From positions 1,674,001-1,738,000 of the forward strand of contig NC_063069.1 of NCBI RefSeq assembly GCF_022605165.1: a stretch of 64,000 bases of DNA, read 5' to 3'. Positions 33,332-45,152 of this stretch are shown here, one piece after another. Position 1 is the first letter of the stretch, and each line of letters opens with the position of its first letter. Both the position numbers and the translations under genes were made by a program. The stretch comes from Purpureocillium takamizusanense. Its lineage: Eukaryota; Ascomycota; Sordariomycetes; Hypocreales; Ophiocordycipitaceae. The notes beneath the pieces were generated by a model that did no database searches, was not told where the DNA came from, and worked only from the letters and a program-made list of their open reading frames with translations.

Positions 33332-33927
33332 GGGAGAGGTCGGGATGTCGGTTGCTGGTGAGGTGAGGTAGTGGTGGTGGTGATGTAATTGAGTTTTGAA
33401 ACGGGCCTTTCGGAGACTGCCTGCCGGAGCCGAGAGAGGTTCCAATGCTTCGGCGCGTGCTGTGGGCCTAGCAAGGGTGCCAGCCTGCCAGGGCACTCAC
33501 TCGCCTTATGCTTTGTTGACGGAACATTGATCATTAGGTACGCTCTCTAGCTACTTAGTTAGTCTCGACTTTGCACGATGCATCTCATTAGTGACAAGGT
33601 GCTTGAAGCAGGATTACTCTTTCTCAAAGCAGGCGACTGATTCCCGAATCGTGTATCTCCCGCTCACCAAATAAACAGTCATTACCCGAAGGTATATGTT
33701 CTTCCATTTGTGCTAAAGTAATCATGACTGAATGCACTATACACCCTGAACCTTCCAGTATCCAATGCTCCCGCCTCTATACAGCCATGCAGGCTACCGC
33801 GACGATGACTTGTCAAATATGCGATTTGTGTGCGCATGTGTGGGATTGTGCAGCCCACTGCCATCCATGTACAAGCTTTCACCCCCTATATGCCCCCCAG
33901 CCTTTTCCTAATGCCAATTGACGCAGT
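33079..33927. other. Intergenic: J-domain gene promoter and mannosidase 3' flank
   Basis: About 0.85 kb. Dominated by the poly-G tract (33283-33330) with more G-rich sequence on both sides; the distal 300 nt are AT-richer and probably the 3' UTR of the mannosidase gene. Confidence 0.5.
33283..33330. repeat. 48-base uninterrupted poly-G tract
   Basis: Uninterrupted run of 48 G on the plus strand (poly-C on the coding strand of the J-domain gene, about 205 nt upstream of its ATG), preceded by GTGGTCGTGGT and followed by AGGGAGAGG. Length is approximate if sequencing errors occurred in the run. Confidence 0.8.
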
Positions 33928-35750
33928 CTATTTCTGCGCTGGTCTACGCAACGGATGCGCCTCCGTGTTGAGAACCCATTCGTCTAGGTTGATGGTGGCC
34001 TCGTCGTCGAAGATGAGGTAGAAATACTTTGTCGTCTCGGAGAGCCAGAACGTCTGTTTGACTCTGTTAGCAAGATTGCTCAGTATAAACCCGTCTGCCG
34101 GCATTTCCACCAGACAAGGACGAATGCACCCACCTCCATGGAATCAGACTTCTCGCTCGAGTGCACCTTGACGTCCTCAATCGACGCAAAGGCCAGCTCC
34201 GTCTCCGTCTCCCGTACAATGCCCTGCCACATCCTCCACGCCGCATCGCGCCATACCTGGTCGCCCGTGATGCGCCACATGTAGAAGACGCTCTCGATGG
34301 CCTCGGGCCGTAGCAGGTAGCGCGGGTCGCGCACGCGCGTGAACCCGGCCGGCAGATCGACGCCGCTGGGCCGCCCACGCATCGTCGTGGGGAACGCCGC
34401 CTCCGAGTACGGGCACGGCCCGTCGAGTGACGGGCACGCGACGAGCTCGCTAATCTCGGGCATGATGTTGGTCGCGAACGAGTCGTACGCCCAAACGCAG
34501 CCGGCCGCGAGGCGTGACGCCAGGTCCACGTACTCCTTGCGGCCCAAGAGCTGGCCCGCCAGCCCGTAGGTGCCGCCGACGAAGCACGTTAGGTGCTGCA
34601 TCTCGGGCGTGAGCGTCTTGTTGCCGTCGTCCCAGTCCACGTTGCCCGCCATGAGAATGTTGTCGTCCTTGGGCGTCATGGGCCTGAAGAGGAGCGTGTC
34701 CCGCGCGGCGTCGAGGGCCTTGGCCGTCATCTGCTCATACTCGGGATCGCGACCGCCGAGCAGGGCGTGCATCTTTGGCAGGTACTCGTAAAGCGAGTCG
34801 GCGCCGGCACCGAGGGTGAAGATCTCGCCGTCCATGGTCTCGTCGCGGTAGTTGAGCATCATGGGCCACAGACCCGGGATCTTGGTCGCGTTCTGGAAGC
34901 GGTAGAAGAAATGCTTGATGCGCTCCGTGGCGTCGTAGTACTTGGCGTCGCCCGTGATCTGGCTCAAGCGGGTAAATTCGAGGGACAAGGAGCCGCCTGC
35001 GGCACCCGACATGCTCAGGTCGGCCGTCTGCTCCCCTGCCTTTGCCTTGTTGTAGTCGAGCCAGTGTGAGGGGAGCCGGTTGGGGGTATCGAAGCCAGCG
35101 TACAGGGCGTCGCCGAGCTCGACGGCCTTGGCGAGCAGGACGGGCTCGCGCGAGAGGTCGTAGGCGGCGAGCAGCCCGCCGAGGTAGCGGATGGTGACTT
35201 CGAATAAATTGATCGTCCTGCCATCATTGACCTTTGCCCAATCGATAACGGCGACCTCCTTGACGGCGAGGGCGAAGTCGTCCTTGAGGCCCATGATCCA
35301 GAGCGAGTCGAGGGCGTCGACGAGTTGGGCCGACCAGCCGGAGAAGGTCTGCTTGCCCTTGCCCGACAGGGGCATCAGCTCGTCCTTTGTCCAGGCATGC
35401 GTCTTGTACGCCTCCCAGCTCTTGACGAAGGCCCTGCGGACCGCGTCCTTCCTAGACTTGGCGATGTCATTTTGGCGCTCCGCCGAAGGCCGGGCCTGCA
35501 CCTTGGGTAGCCGTGAGGTCGACCCGGCGGGCAGGGGCTTGATGTCGGCGGCGGGGTGGAACTGTTGGGCCTTGCTCCAGTCGTAGCTGCTGGGCACGAG
35601 GCGCACGCTGCCCACGGTCCTGGAGCCCGTCGTCCGGGAACCGAAGCCGCCGCCGCCGAAGCTCCGCCACAGCAGGAGCGCGAGGACGGCGAAGACGATG
35701 AGAGCAATGTAGCGGCGCCCGAGGCGTCCCTGTAGCTGGTTGTTCAACAT
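33928..35750 (-). CDS. Class I alpha-1,2-mannosidase (GH47), type II membrane protein
   Basis: Exons 34134-35750 and 33928-34053; 580 residues from [11 protein letters not shown] short basic tail then a signal anchor ([15 protein letters not shown], residues 14-28) predicts an ER/Golgi type II protein with a lumenal catalytic domain. GH47 hallmarks: [99 protein letters not shown] and, after the intron, [14 protein letters not shown] with the conserved Thr-Glu metal region (LNTEAHPL). Reaction: Ca2+-dependent trimming of alpha-1,2-mannose from N-glycans. Upstream in-frame GTG codons were not used as start. Confidence 0.95.
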
Positions 35751-38113
35751 GGCGAGGACGGACGGGCGCACATGACCGGGGTGCTGATGGGGCTGCTCGC
35801 AGCGGGAGGCGGAGGCGGGGGAGGAGTAGTAGTAGTAGTAGTAGAAGAAGTAGGATGAGGTTCGCTTTGGTCTTGGCGAGGTCTGACGAGACCGGCGGCG
35901 ACTGGCGGAGCGATCGGTGACGAGATGTGTTGGTTGGATCGACGACCGAGGGGGGGCGGGAGAGGAAGTTGTTGCGAAGTAGCAGCAGTAGCGAGCAAGA
36001 AAGAGAGCAAAAGAAGAGTAAAGGGGGGAGGATGGGGAGAAGAACGGACGAACGGGATCAGAGAGGCTGAAAGCAGGCGGACAGAACCAACAATCAATGC
36101 GAACGTCCTGAAAGTCTAAAATGGTTTGGCAGAGGAAGAAAGGGCTTTTGGCCTGCCTGCCCGGCTTGGCTGGCTTCCCCGGACTGCTGGGATGCCTCTT
36201 CCGGGCCAGCAGGGCCTAGATTTCGACACCAGTGGGGCAGGCAGGGCAGCGCGCGACGGGCAGCGCGCGACGGGCGGGCGGGTGGGCGGGTGGGACGAGA
36301 CAAGCCCAAGGTCAGGCAAATCCATTCATGGGCCCGGGAGGGGCGGGCACAGCGGCGCAGCAGGGGCACCGCGCAGAATAGTACCTTCCTTATCCTTGGC
36401 CGTCCAACGCACACCTCAGTACCTGTACCTTGCCAGGAAGTTGGCGCAATCCCGCTGGGGCCGGCGGCTGCTCGCCCCTAATAAGCTGCCATCTGCTCCC
36501 CCGGGCCGTCCATCTTTGCGTCCATCGTTCAGTGGCTGCACCTCGTATGTACTAATGGACAGGCGTGCCTCAGTTACAGGGCGGGTACTTGAAGCGTTGA
36601 AGCTCGTTGGGGCTTCCGACCCAGCTGAGCCCTGCTCAGCTGTCCTCGGAAGTCCCCAGCGCAATGTGCCACCTAATATAAGAGCCGCCGCCTCCGCCGC
36701 CGCCGGTTAGGATGTTCTCACTGCCGATGCTAGTTTATGGGACGTGCCACGAACCCCCTGTGCTACTCAGAACCTTCTGGCGTCCCAGCGATGACGATAC
36801 GACGCTGCCTCGCGCACACATACGCACACTGTCACATGGCTTGGAGTAAACTTACGTAGTGCCTAACTACATGCTTGCTACCTTGGTGCGCGACCCTGAC
36901 GGGGGATCGGCGTCTCCAAAACCGTTCCCCTCTCCGGACTTCCCAAGACAAGACACCGCTACGCGGCAGTACCTTAATTAGTACCTTTACCACCAAGTAC
37001 GTACGTAGCATCATTGAGCCAGCAAGCAATGAGACATTCTATTATCGTACGCGCGCGCGTTTCATTTGAGACGGCGGCTCTGCAAAGCCTCCCGGGTTAC
37101 GCACTGTCTCTGGTGGACACCTGTATGGACCTTACCTCCGTGCTGGTACCGTCCGTCTCTCCTCCCGTGCCGCCCACAAGGCTCAGGGGCATTAATACTC
37201 TAGTACTACTAGGTAGCAAGGCGGTGCATCTCTCGGCTCGGGTATGCATGACCCATCCACCCGGACATCTCGCGCGACCCGCCCACCCATCAGGTAACGT
37301 TAGTAGGTAAGACGATGTCGTCTCGACAGCCGCTGTCGCACATCCATGTGAGGCCCCCCATACATGCAAACCAAGCCAAATGCAGTCACCACCGTGAAAC
37401 GCTTCGTGTCCAGCAAGGAGCGACTTTGGTCAATTCGCATCTATCTACTGTAAATGAGTGTATTGGGGTCAGGCGTAAATCAACTTTTCAAAGGCGGTTC
37501 AGCTTGCAAGCAGATGGTGGAGGCGATAGCGATCAAGGCGGCGTCACCGCCGACTGTGTCTTGCCATCCATCCAACCACCCACCCAACCACCCACCATTT
37601 TGATGCCATCAGGCTCTCCTCCCTCGGCCTCGAGCCGTCCTGCTGATATGCAGGGCCGACGTGTGCTTGCTAGAGTGCTTGCCAGCAGTGCCGCTCATCT
37701 AACCCAGCCGTCTCGAGTCCTGCGCGGCGAGTCCGTGCCAGCTCCTTCAGCGACTTCCAAAATCTCAATCACCAAGTGGGGAGTGAGGCAGCTTGTCTCT
37801 GACGGGAAGCATCCCCTGCCAACTCTATTCGTCTGTCGGCTGGCGTCGCGGCATTGACGAGACGTTGGACTTTGGACTCGGGCAGAGCAGTCCACCGTCT
37901 GGAACCATTCTGTACGAAACCGACCGCCAGATGGCGACAAGCCGCGAGGCCAGGTCTCGTCGTGAGGCTGTCCCTGCCTATGCGTGCCACCTAGGCCCAT
38001 GGCCGCGGCGGCAGCTGCTTCAGCATCCACCCACGGGCGATGCTCCAGCTGAGCTCGTCACGTAGCAAAGTTATTCGATCACATTCTCGTTCGTCGCCTT
38101 GTCGTCGGGTCCC
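35751..38113. other. Long intergenic region upstream of the mannosidase gene
   Basis: About 2.4 kb with no supportable gene; open frames are short and without domains. Holds the mannosidase promoter and leader (pyrimidine-rich on the coding strand, with a TAG/CTA triplet repeat) and the 3' flank of UPF1. Confidence 0.5.
35824..35846. repeat. (GTA)n triplet repeat in the mannosidase leader
   Basis: Seven AGT/GTA triplets about 75-95 nt upstream of the mannosidase ATG, within the probable 5' UTR. Confidence 0.8.
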
Positions 38114-41100
38114 TCAGTCGTAGCCGCCGCCAATCTGGCTGTGAAACGCTGTGCTGACGCTCTTTTCATCGTCGTCGTATCGGCGTCCGTACCCGCTTCC
38201 GGGTGCCATGCGCCCATTGCTTTCGACGTACTGCTTCAAGCGGTCGCTCTGCGTGTATGACACCGGCCGCATTCCTGTCACGGCATCGTGGAGCCCGGCG
38301 CCGAGGCTAACGCCGCCCTGTCCAACACCCTTGCCGCCCAAGATGCTCGATGTCGCATCCGTCAGCTCCGAGTTTGCAACACTCTCCCCGGCAATGCTCT
38401 CCGTCGCCCGGCCGCGGCTCTTGCCGCCCCGACCTGGAGCGGGCACCCCAGGAAGCCCCGGCCAGTGTTCCGGCGTGAAGCTGGAAAACATGGGCGGGAA
38501 TGCCGAGTTCAAGTTGGCGCCGCCGAACGCGGAGCCCTGGATCGACGACACGTCGTCGGGGATATAGGACATCATGGAGCCGGCATCATTGAAGTCGCGG
38601 CCTGGTGGCGCGCCGTTGTGTCGTCCGTTGGCATAGCCTCCGGCCCCGAATTGGGACTGGTAGTTGTTCTTTTGCCGATAGCTGACCTTGGGTCGGCTGA
38701 ATTGCAGCAAGCAGGCCTGCAGGTTGGTCAATGGGCCTTCGACAAAGCACTTGCGATCTTTGAAGTGGACCAGCAGGTTGTGCCAAAGTTCATGCTTGGA
38801 CAAAACCTTGGGGTTTCCCAAGATGACCAGACCGTACTTGGCACGGGTCAAAGCCACGTTGAGGCGACGAGGATCGGACAAGAAGCCAATGCCCTGGTTC
38901 TCGTTCGATCGGACACAAGACAAAACAATGAAATCCTTCTCTCGCCCCTGGAAGGCATCGACGGAGGCGACTTCGACCTCCTTGTAAAGCTCCTTCTTGT
39001 ACTGCCCAGAATTCTGCATGGTTGTCACAACGTAACTCCGTTGACCCTCGTACGGCGTGATGACACCAATCTCGCTAGGCTTGACACCCGCTTTAAAGAA
39101 TCGGGTAACGGTCTTCTCCACGTTGGAAGCTTCCGTGCGATTAAGATACGAGGTCCCCGATGTCGAGATTTCCTCATGTCCCAGGTTGGACCAGAACATC
39201 ATGGGCATCTCTGCCACGGGCCAGGGGAAGTCCACATCTTTTCGGATACGTTGCTCGTGCGTAACGCCGTTCTGCAGGGCTCCGTCGTAGAACATGTTGG
39301 ATGGGAACTCGGAGAGGCAAGGATGCATTCGGTATTGCGTCGTGAGTCGGATTGGCGAAAGCTGGAGGTTAATGAGGCGCTCAAACAGGGACTGGTTCAG
39401 GCCCGCCTTGGCGGCCTTCTTGTTCATGATGACGGGGCCTAGCTGCTTGTGGTCGCCAACGAGAACGACTTGCTTGCAGCCTAGAACGAGTGGGATCAGG
39501 CATTCTGGCTCGGCAGATTGCGTGGACTCGTCGATGAGAACGTTGCGGAACTTCATCTTGGAGAGACGAGGGTCACCCGCGCCGACACACGTGCAACACA
39601 CAACGTCGGCGTTTTGGAGAATTTCGCGCTCCGCAAGCTTCGTCAGTTGCTTGAACTTTTTCTCGTCCTGGCTGGACAGCTCGCCGACGTCGTTCTTGAG
39701 CTGCGACAGCTTAACGAGTTCCGTGTTGTGCTCCGCCATGCGAACTTGCTCGTGCAACGCCAGGAAGCTGACGGACGACTCGACGTCCTCGCGAGACTTC
39801 GCCGTCAAGCGGACTACCTTCAGACCGGTGCGGTGAATGCGCTCACAAAGCTGATCGACAGCGACGTTGGACGGGGCGCAGACGAGTACTTGGTTCTTTG
39901 TCGTCATGGCCAGGTGATAGATGATGGTTGCTGACGTAACCGTCTTGCCCGTGCCTGGAGGACCTTGGATGAGGCTGATGGGCTTCTGCAACACCGACTT
40001 GATGGCATCCACCTGGCTCTGGTTGAGATCAGGAAGCCCAGGAGCAGACCACTTCTTAGGTTGGGTCGCTTTCATCGGCTGCAGCTGAACGTCGCGGCCG
40101 AGCAGAACATGGAAGAGGTAGCCCGACACGGTCATGTCGTCAATGGCGAAATTCTTCATTGCAAGCTGCATCCGGTCGTAAGAAGTCGCCTTCCAAACAT
40201 AGTCGGCCGAGAAGTTGTGCGAGAGATCGGTCGGGACCAGCTTGTCATTTCCGGCCTTGCGCAGCTCCAGGCAGACCTCATCGGACTGGCTGTTGGGGAT
40301 CTTGATGACATAGCCGACACCCTCCCAAGGATCGCGCAGCTCGCCGTTGTATCGAAGCCTCATTTCGTCGCCAACAGCAAGCTTGACGTCGCCCGACTCA
40401 ATCTTCTGCAAGTTGAAGCTGACGAGATGCTTGTTGTTGAGACCATAGTCCCAGCGTACAATGAGACCGTCCTCTGACTGCGCCTCCTTGAGCTTCTTGT
40501 CGTAGTCAGACTCCATTTTAACGAGAGGCCCAAAGACGTTTTGATAATGGTACGGATCTTCGTAGCGAAGAAGCACGGGATCGGGGTCTTCGTCCATGTT
40601 GGACGCCTTCTCAAGGTCCATCAGGGTCGCGTTCGCGTTGATCTTCCACATCTCCTCCATCTTGGCGATCGTGTTTGGCGACAGGTGACGAGCCCGAAGC
40701 TGCTCCGCGTCGGAGGGGGCCGCGACGAGCCAGGGCAGAAACGCTCGTTCCTCAATCAGGGGTTCCCAGCGCGACACGTCCCAGTTCATATCCTTGTTCG
40801 AGGAGTTTGCGGCGCAAGGTTGGCGGCACAACAGAACGACGACGGTATCAGACTTGGCCGGGATGAAGCCAAGCAAGAAGGCATTCTTGGTTCCGCAGTT
40901 GTAGCATTCCAGAACCGTGTCCCCAAGAGCCGACTCGGGATGTAGCTGCACTTCCTTGTGTCTCGCTCGCACGAGGTGGTTGACGATATGGGTGGAAGTG
41001 CCGTTGCCCCGAGCGCTGCAGAACCACTTGTTGCAAGTCAAACACTTGACGACGCAGGCTGGAGAGTGAATACCGCAGTACCTGTAGCGGCATGTTAGAA

Positions 41101-41427
41101 AGGCGGACGAAAGGGCAGCGCCGAAAGTGTCACTTACGCGCACGCGTGCGGGGGGAGCTGCTTCTCCTCTTCGGCATTCTTCAGTTTCAGACCCATCATG
41201 CCATCCACGGGGACGCTGTTGAGACTATCATTGTCATCGTCCTCGAATGCTTCGGTTTGGTTGTCGTCGTCGTCGGCTCGTCGTCGGCTGCTGGGGCCAG
41301 CTCCATACTGGCCGTAGAGCAGGCTCTCGTCGGGGTCGAGCGCAGAAAGATCGTCGGCCCCGGCGTTGATGGCAGCAGCTGAGTCGGAAATGAGGTGGTT
41401 GCCCACGTGTGTGAAGGCGCCCTCCAT
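38114..41427 (-). CDS. UPF1: UPF1/NAM7 RNA helicase (nonsense-mediated decay)
   Basis: Exons 41138-41427 and 38114-41081; 1085 residues from [12 protein letters not shown]. After an acidic N-terminal region comes the UPF1 Cys/His-rich domain ([47 protein letters not shown]) that binds Upf2. The SF1 helicase core follows: Walker [10 protein letters not shown] (about residues 469-477), [25 protein letters not shown] (motif II), [30 protein letters not shown] and [17 protein letters not shown]. The C-terminal tail is Gly/Ser-rich with SQ/TQ sites. Role: ATP-dependent 5'-3' helicase that couples premature termination to mRNA decay. Open sequence continues upstream of the chosen ATG to an acceptor-like GTGCAG preceded by CTGAC, so a leader intron is likely. 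Divergent from IMP4. Confidence 0.97.
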
Positions 41428-42075
41428 GTTTTGCGTCTGCGCGTCGATGTGCGCTAGCGATGTTTTCTTTGTCTGCACAATGTCAGCGTCATGTCAGGAA
41501 GGTCGAGCGAAGCGGTGGCGAAACGAGGCGGGCTAAACGCGGAAACCAACGACGGCAAATGCCTGGGAGGCGACCGCGCGAGGAAATGAGCGGGTGTGCG
41601 AACCTATCTCTGCCTAAGAGAATGTGAAGAGTGTCCGGCGTGTCGGCAGGAAGCGGCTCGGGCGGGATCGAGAGAGAGATTTGGGTAGCAGATCGCGGCG
41701 TTCCTCACATCATCGCGACAAAGGAATGTGCCGGTAAACAGCAGTTGACGGGCCGCGCGAGAGCTGTTCGGCCGGTAGTCTTCGAGAACAAACGAAAGGA
41801 AAAGGTCTCTGGCAGCTGGTCTGGCGTGAGAAATTGTCTGCGCGGCGAAATTGGGGGTTATCTGCAAAGGTGAACGGCCAGACCCTCTGGCGGCGGAGTT
41901 GGTGGTGGGACATTTTGCGCCCACGTGATAAGCGCGCGAACCGCTTATCGATAGCGGCAAAAGAGCGGTGCTCGCCGATAAGGAACTTTTTCTTGGTGGG
42001 CTGTCCCAAAGAAAAAGGACGACAGCTGCCTTTTGCCTGAGCAAGACGTTTTTGCGACAACGCCCAGCAGGCAAG
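41428..42075. promoter_or_regulatory. Divergent promoter region UPF1 / IMP4
   Basis: About 650 nt separate the two ATGs, so mRNA surveillance and ribosome biogenesis genes share an intergenic region. Near the UPF1 side there is a probable leader intron 3' end at 41479. GATAAG-type motifs occur near 41928-41952 and 41978, but no factor is assigned. Confidence 0.5.
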
Positions 42076-43031
42076 ATGATTGTGAGTAACTTGCCGTCTT
42101 CCACGAATCGGACATAAACGCTGATTGTGAGAACCTTCAGCGTAAACAAGCACGCCAAAGGCGCGACTACCTCTACCGCAGAGCGCTGCTCCTCCGAGAT
42201 GCCGAGATCAGCCAAAAGAGGGCCAAGTTGCGCGAGTCGCTCGCATCGGGGAGAAGCCTTGACCCGACAATTGCGAACGACAAGACTTTGAGGAAAGACT
42301 ATCAGTATGACGAGTCTGCGGCGGATCTGAACGCCAACGAAGCCCTCGACCTTGACGACGAATACGCCCAGCTGTCAGGCATTGTCGACCCCCGAGTCCT
42401 CGTTACGACATCACGCGACCCCTCTGCGAGGCTGTCGGCCTTTGCCAAGGAAATTAGGCTGTTACTTCCCACCTCAATACGATTGAACCGTGGCAACTTG
42501 ATTCTGCCAGACCTGGTTCGGTCTGCGTCGTCGGCAGGGCTGTCGGACATTGTTCTGCTGCACGAGCATCGTGGTACGCCCACGGCGCTGACTCTTACTC
42601 ATTTCCCACACGGCCCTACGGTGTCCTTTTCTCTACACAACGTGGTGCTACGGCATGACATTCCGGGAAGCGTTCGTGGGACAGTGAGCGAGTCGTATCC
42701 GCACCTCATCTTCGACGGATTTACGACCCCGCTTGGCAACCGGATCGTCAAGATATTGAAGCACATCTTCCCGCCGAGAGAGGCGATTACGAGCAAGAAC
42801 AAGGTCGGAAATCGAGTCGTTACATTCAAGAATTTCGAGGACAGCATCGAAGTACGGCATCATGTCTTCGTGCGAACGGGTTATGACAGCGTCGAGCTCG
42901 CCGAAGTCGGCCCACGCATGACGATGCGACCGTTTGAGATCCGCGGGGGTACGCTCGAAAACAAGGAGGGCGACGTGGAGTGGCATCTGACACAGTATAC
43001 CCGGACGGCCAAGAAGAAGAGCTATTTGTGA
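42076..43031 (+). CDS. IMP4: U3 snoRNP protein Imp4 (Brix domain)
   Basis: Exons 42076-42081 (6 nt, just ATG ATT) and 42141-43031; 298 residues. The protein begins MIRKQARQRRDYLYRRALLL, a strongly conserved Imp4 N-terminus. The Brix domain follows: VLVTTSRDPSARLSAFAKE, LLLPTSIRLNRGNLILPDLV, DIVLLHEHRGTPTALTLTHFPHGPT, LIFDGFTTPLGNRIVKILKHIFP and RTGYDSVELAEVGPRMTMRPFEIR. Role: with Imp3 and Mpp10 in the SSU processome, required for early 18S rRNA cleavages in the nucleolus. The tiny first exon is required because the frame upstream of 42141 has no other ATG that gives this N-terminus; donor GTGAGT and acceptor TTCAG are canonical. Confidence 0.95.
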
Positions 43032-45152
43032 GGGCGGCGCGATGGTAGTATGCTACATGACCGGAGTCGAACTGGACTCTTGCCTGTTAGGAGTAGCGAG
43101 GAACAGGTTATCGTTGATGGTGGCGGTCCGCGCATGACGATTTACGCTCTGAGTGATTGTCGCGCAAAGGGAACCACCGTCTCACGGCAAAGTCTTGGTA
43201 ACGTTAACCGGCACGAACGATAGGGTGGGAATTGCGGCCATTGGCTGAGGATAGCCGACATTACATGGTGGACATTGCATGCTGATTTCGAGCGATCTTT
43301 TGTATTGCACTAGAGGGGGGCGTTTGGGACCACCAGGCACGGAATTGCAGGCAGCAACATTGAACAGAGCCCGACGAAGTGGGTTGCGGCAAAGACGTTG
43401 TTGAAAAGTATGAATGTGACACGTGCACCGCGTGGCAAGTTGGCACAATGATGACGACGTCAAGACTGAATGAGACCGTGCGGCCACGGAGCATTACATC
43501 GCGGCCACAGCTGCATGGCGCATCGCAATGGGGACGCCTCGGAGCAAAGCCACCTGAGAGAAGCTCCGATGGCAGGTCACCAACACGTCTCAGCCCCAGC
43601 TGCTGACGACGGGCGATGAGGCAAAATGGGGCTGGACACGGTATGACGAATGCGCGATGCTGACTGTGCCGTCGTGGCACAAGCTTGAACGATTGAAGCA
43701 GCAATGGGCATTTTGAGGCTGCGCATCCCACGAACATCTATTTTGGGACCGGGAAACGCATGCGACCGTTGCACAAACGGCGGTGCGGTGTCGAAACGAA
43801 ACACGGCCGCATCCCCGTGCGTCCGGGAATCTCGCATCTCGGGTGGGTGCAGTGAGAATCCGGGCCTTGGCAGCACAGCGCACATCACAGGCAGCGCGGG
43901 CGGCGGCAGCAGCAGCGCCACGCACGCAGCGGGTCTCACGGGGGCGTTGGTGGGGGCGTCGGCGTCGGGTCGCTATTGGCGCGCAGAGAGGCCTGACATG
44001 GGACTTGTGGAAGCCAGCCTGGAAGCTCTGGGACCCTGCCTTGCCTGCTGGCTGGCTGGCTCTGGCTGGGGCAGCAGAGCACAGACTTTTTGGGTCGAGC
44101 ACTTGCTCGCTGGAGGTTCCCGCTCGCAGCCGCTGGTGAGCTTTTGCATGACGACAACATTGGACGTGGGCCTCATTCCTAGTCCTGCAGCGGCTTTGCT
44201 CATCAATGGTCGGATGAAGTAGACGGCCCATGGCGGCCCGCGAACAGACGTCTATCAGTTCCACCACGGGCCGTTTCCTTCACCCTGTCGGTAGAGGCCG
44301 GCCGAGGGGCAGAGAATGAGAAACACGCCGACGAGATGCAGGTGTGCATGTACTTCGCACGTTGGAATCTATCTGGAATGTCCATCATCCTGTCCAGCTG
44401 CTGGAGCTGCTCGCTGTGGATTCACAGAAGCCGCTGCGCCCAGACGGGTGACGTAAATTGCGAGCCTCCGGTGGACCCGCCGCCACTGGGTGCCTTCCTC
44501 CACCAGCAGCAGCGCCGTACACCTCCGTCCCCATCCCCAAGCCATCAAGCATCATGGAAACCGGGCCTGATTGCGGGTGGGGTTTAGTGAGAGAGCGCTG
44601 CAGACAACACCCATGCTGAATAGCGGGACGGGGAGGGGCTTTCCCTGTCGTCCCCCCCCACCCCCCTGCGGCGCGAACTCTCGGAGCACCACCACTAACT
44701 ACCACCACCACCGCCCGCGCTCTACGTTTTCGCGCAGGCCGCCGGACAGGGCATGCGTACTGTCTGTCTGCCTGCCTGTCGTCAGCGTAGACCGAACTGG
44801 AGCCGCCATCACGGCCGGTGGCTCCCCCGAATGCGTGCAACCCGACCGTCCAGACGACGCCGACCCAGCCTTTCCGCATTAGCGCCGCCGTCCCCGAATC
44901 TGGCCAAGGGCCAAGCTTTTCATCACCAGCCTGTTCCCGCGATCCCCATCTTTCGCCATAACGTCGCATCGCACCAACACCAGCCACTACCTTCCTCGCA
45001 CGACTTTTGCCCCGGCTGGATTTCCTCGACGGATTCACGGCAGCTCTCGCCATTCATCTCACCCCCTCGACCCCTCGTCCCGTCCTCCGTCCTTCTGTCT
45101 CGTCCCTCCCCGGCCCGCCGTCGAGACCGAAGCATCCGCACGCCCGCCCACC
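43032..45152. other. Long intergenic region between IMP4 and SSO
   Basis: About 2.1 kb with no supportable gene. Repeats of short GGCT/GCTG units near 44035-44075. The last few hundred nt before 45153 are C/T-rich and probably form the leader of the syntaxin gene, as expected for a highly expressed gene. Confidence 0.5.

Noticed and set aside
38288..39442. 384-codon plus-strand open frame
   Set aside because: Antisense to the highly conserved UPF1 helicase core; no domain of its own.
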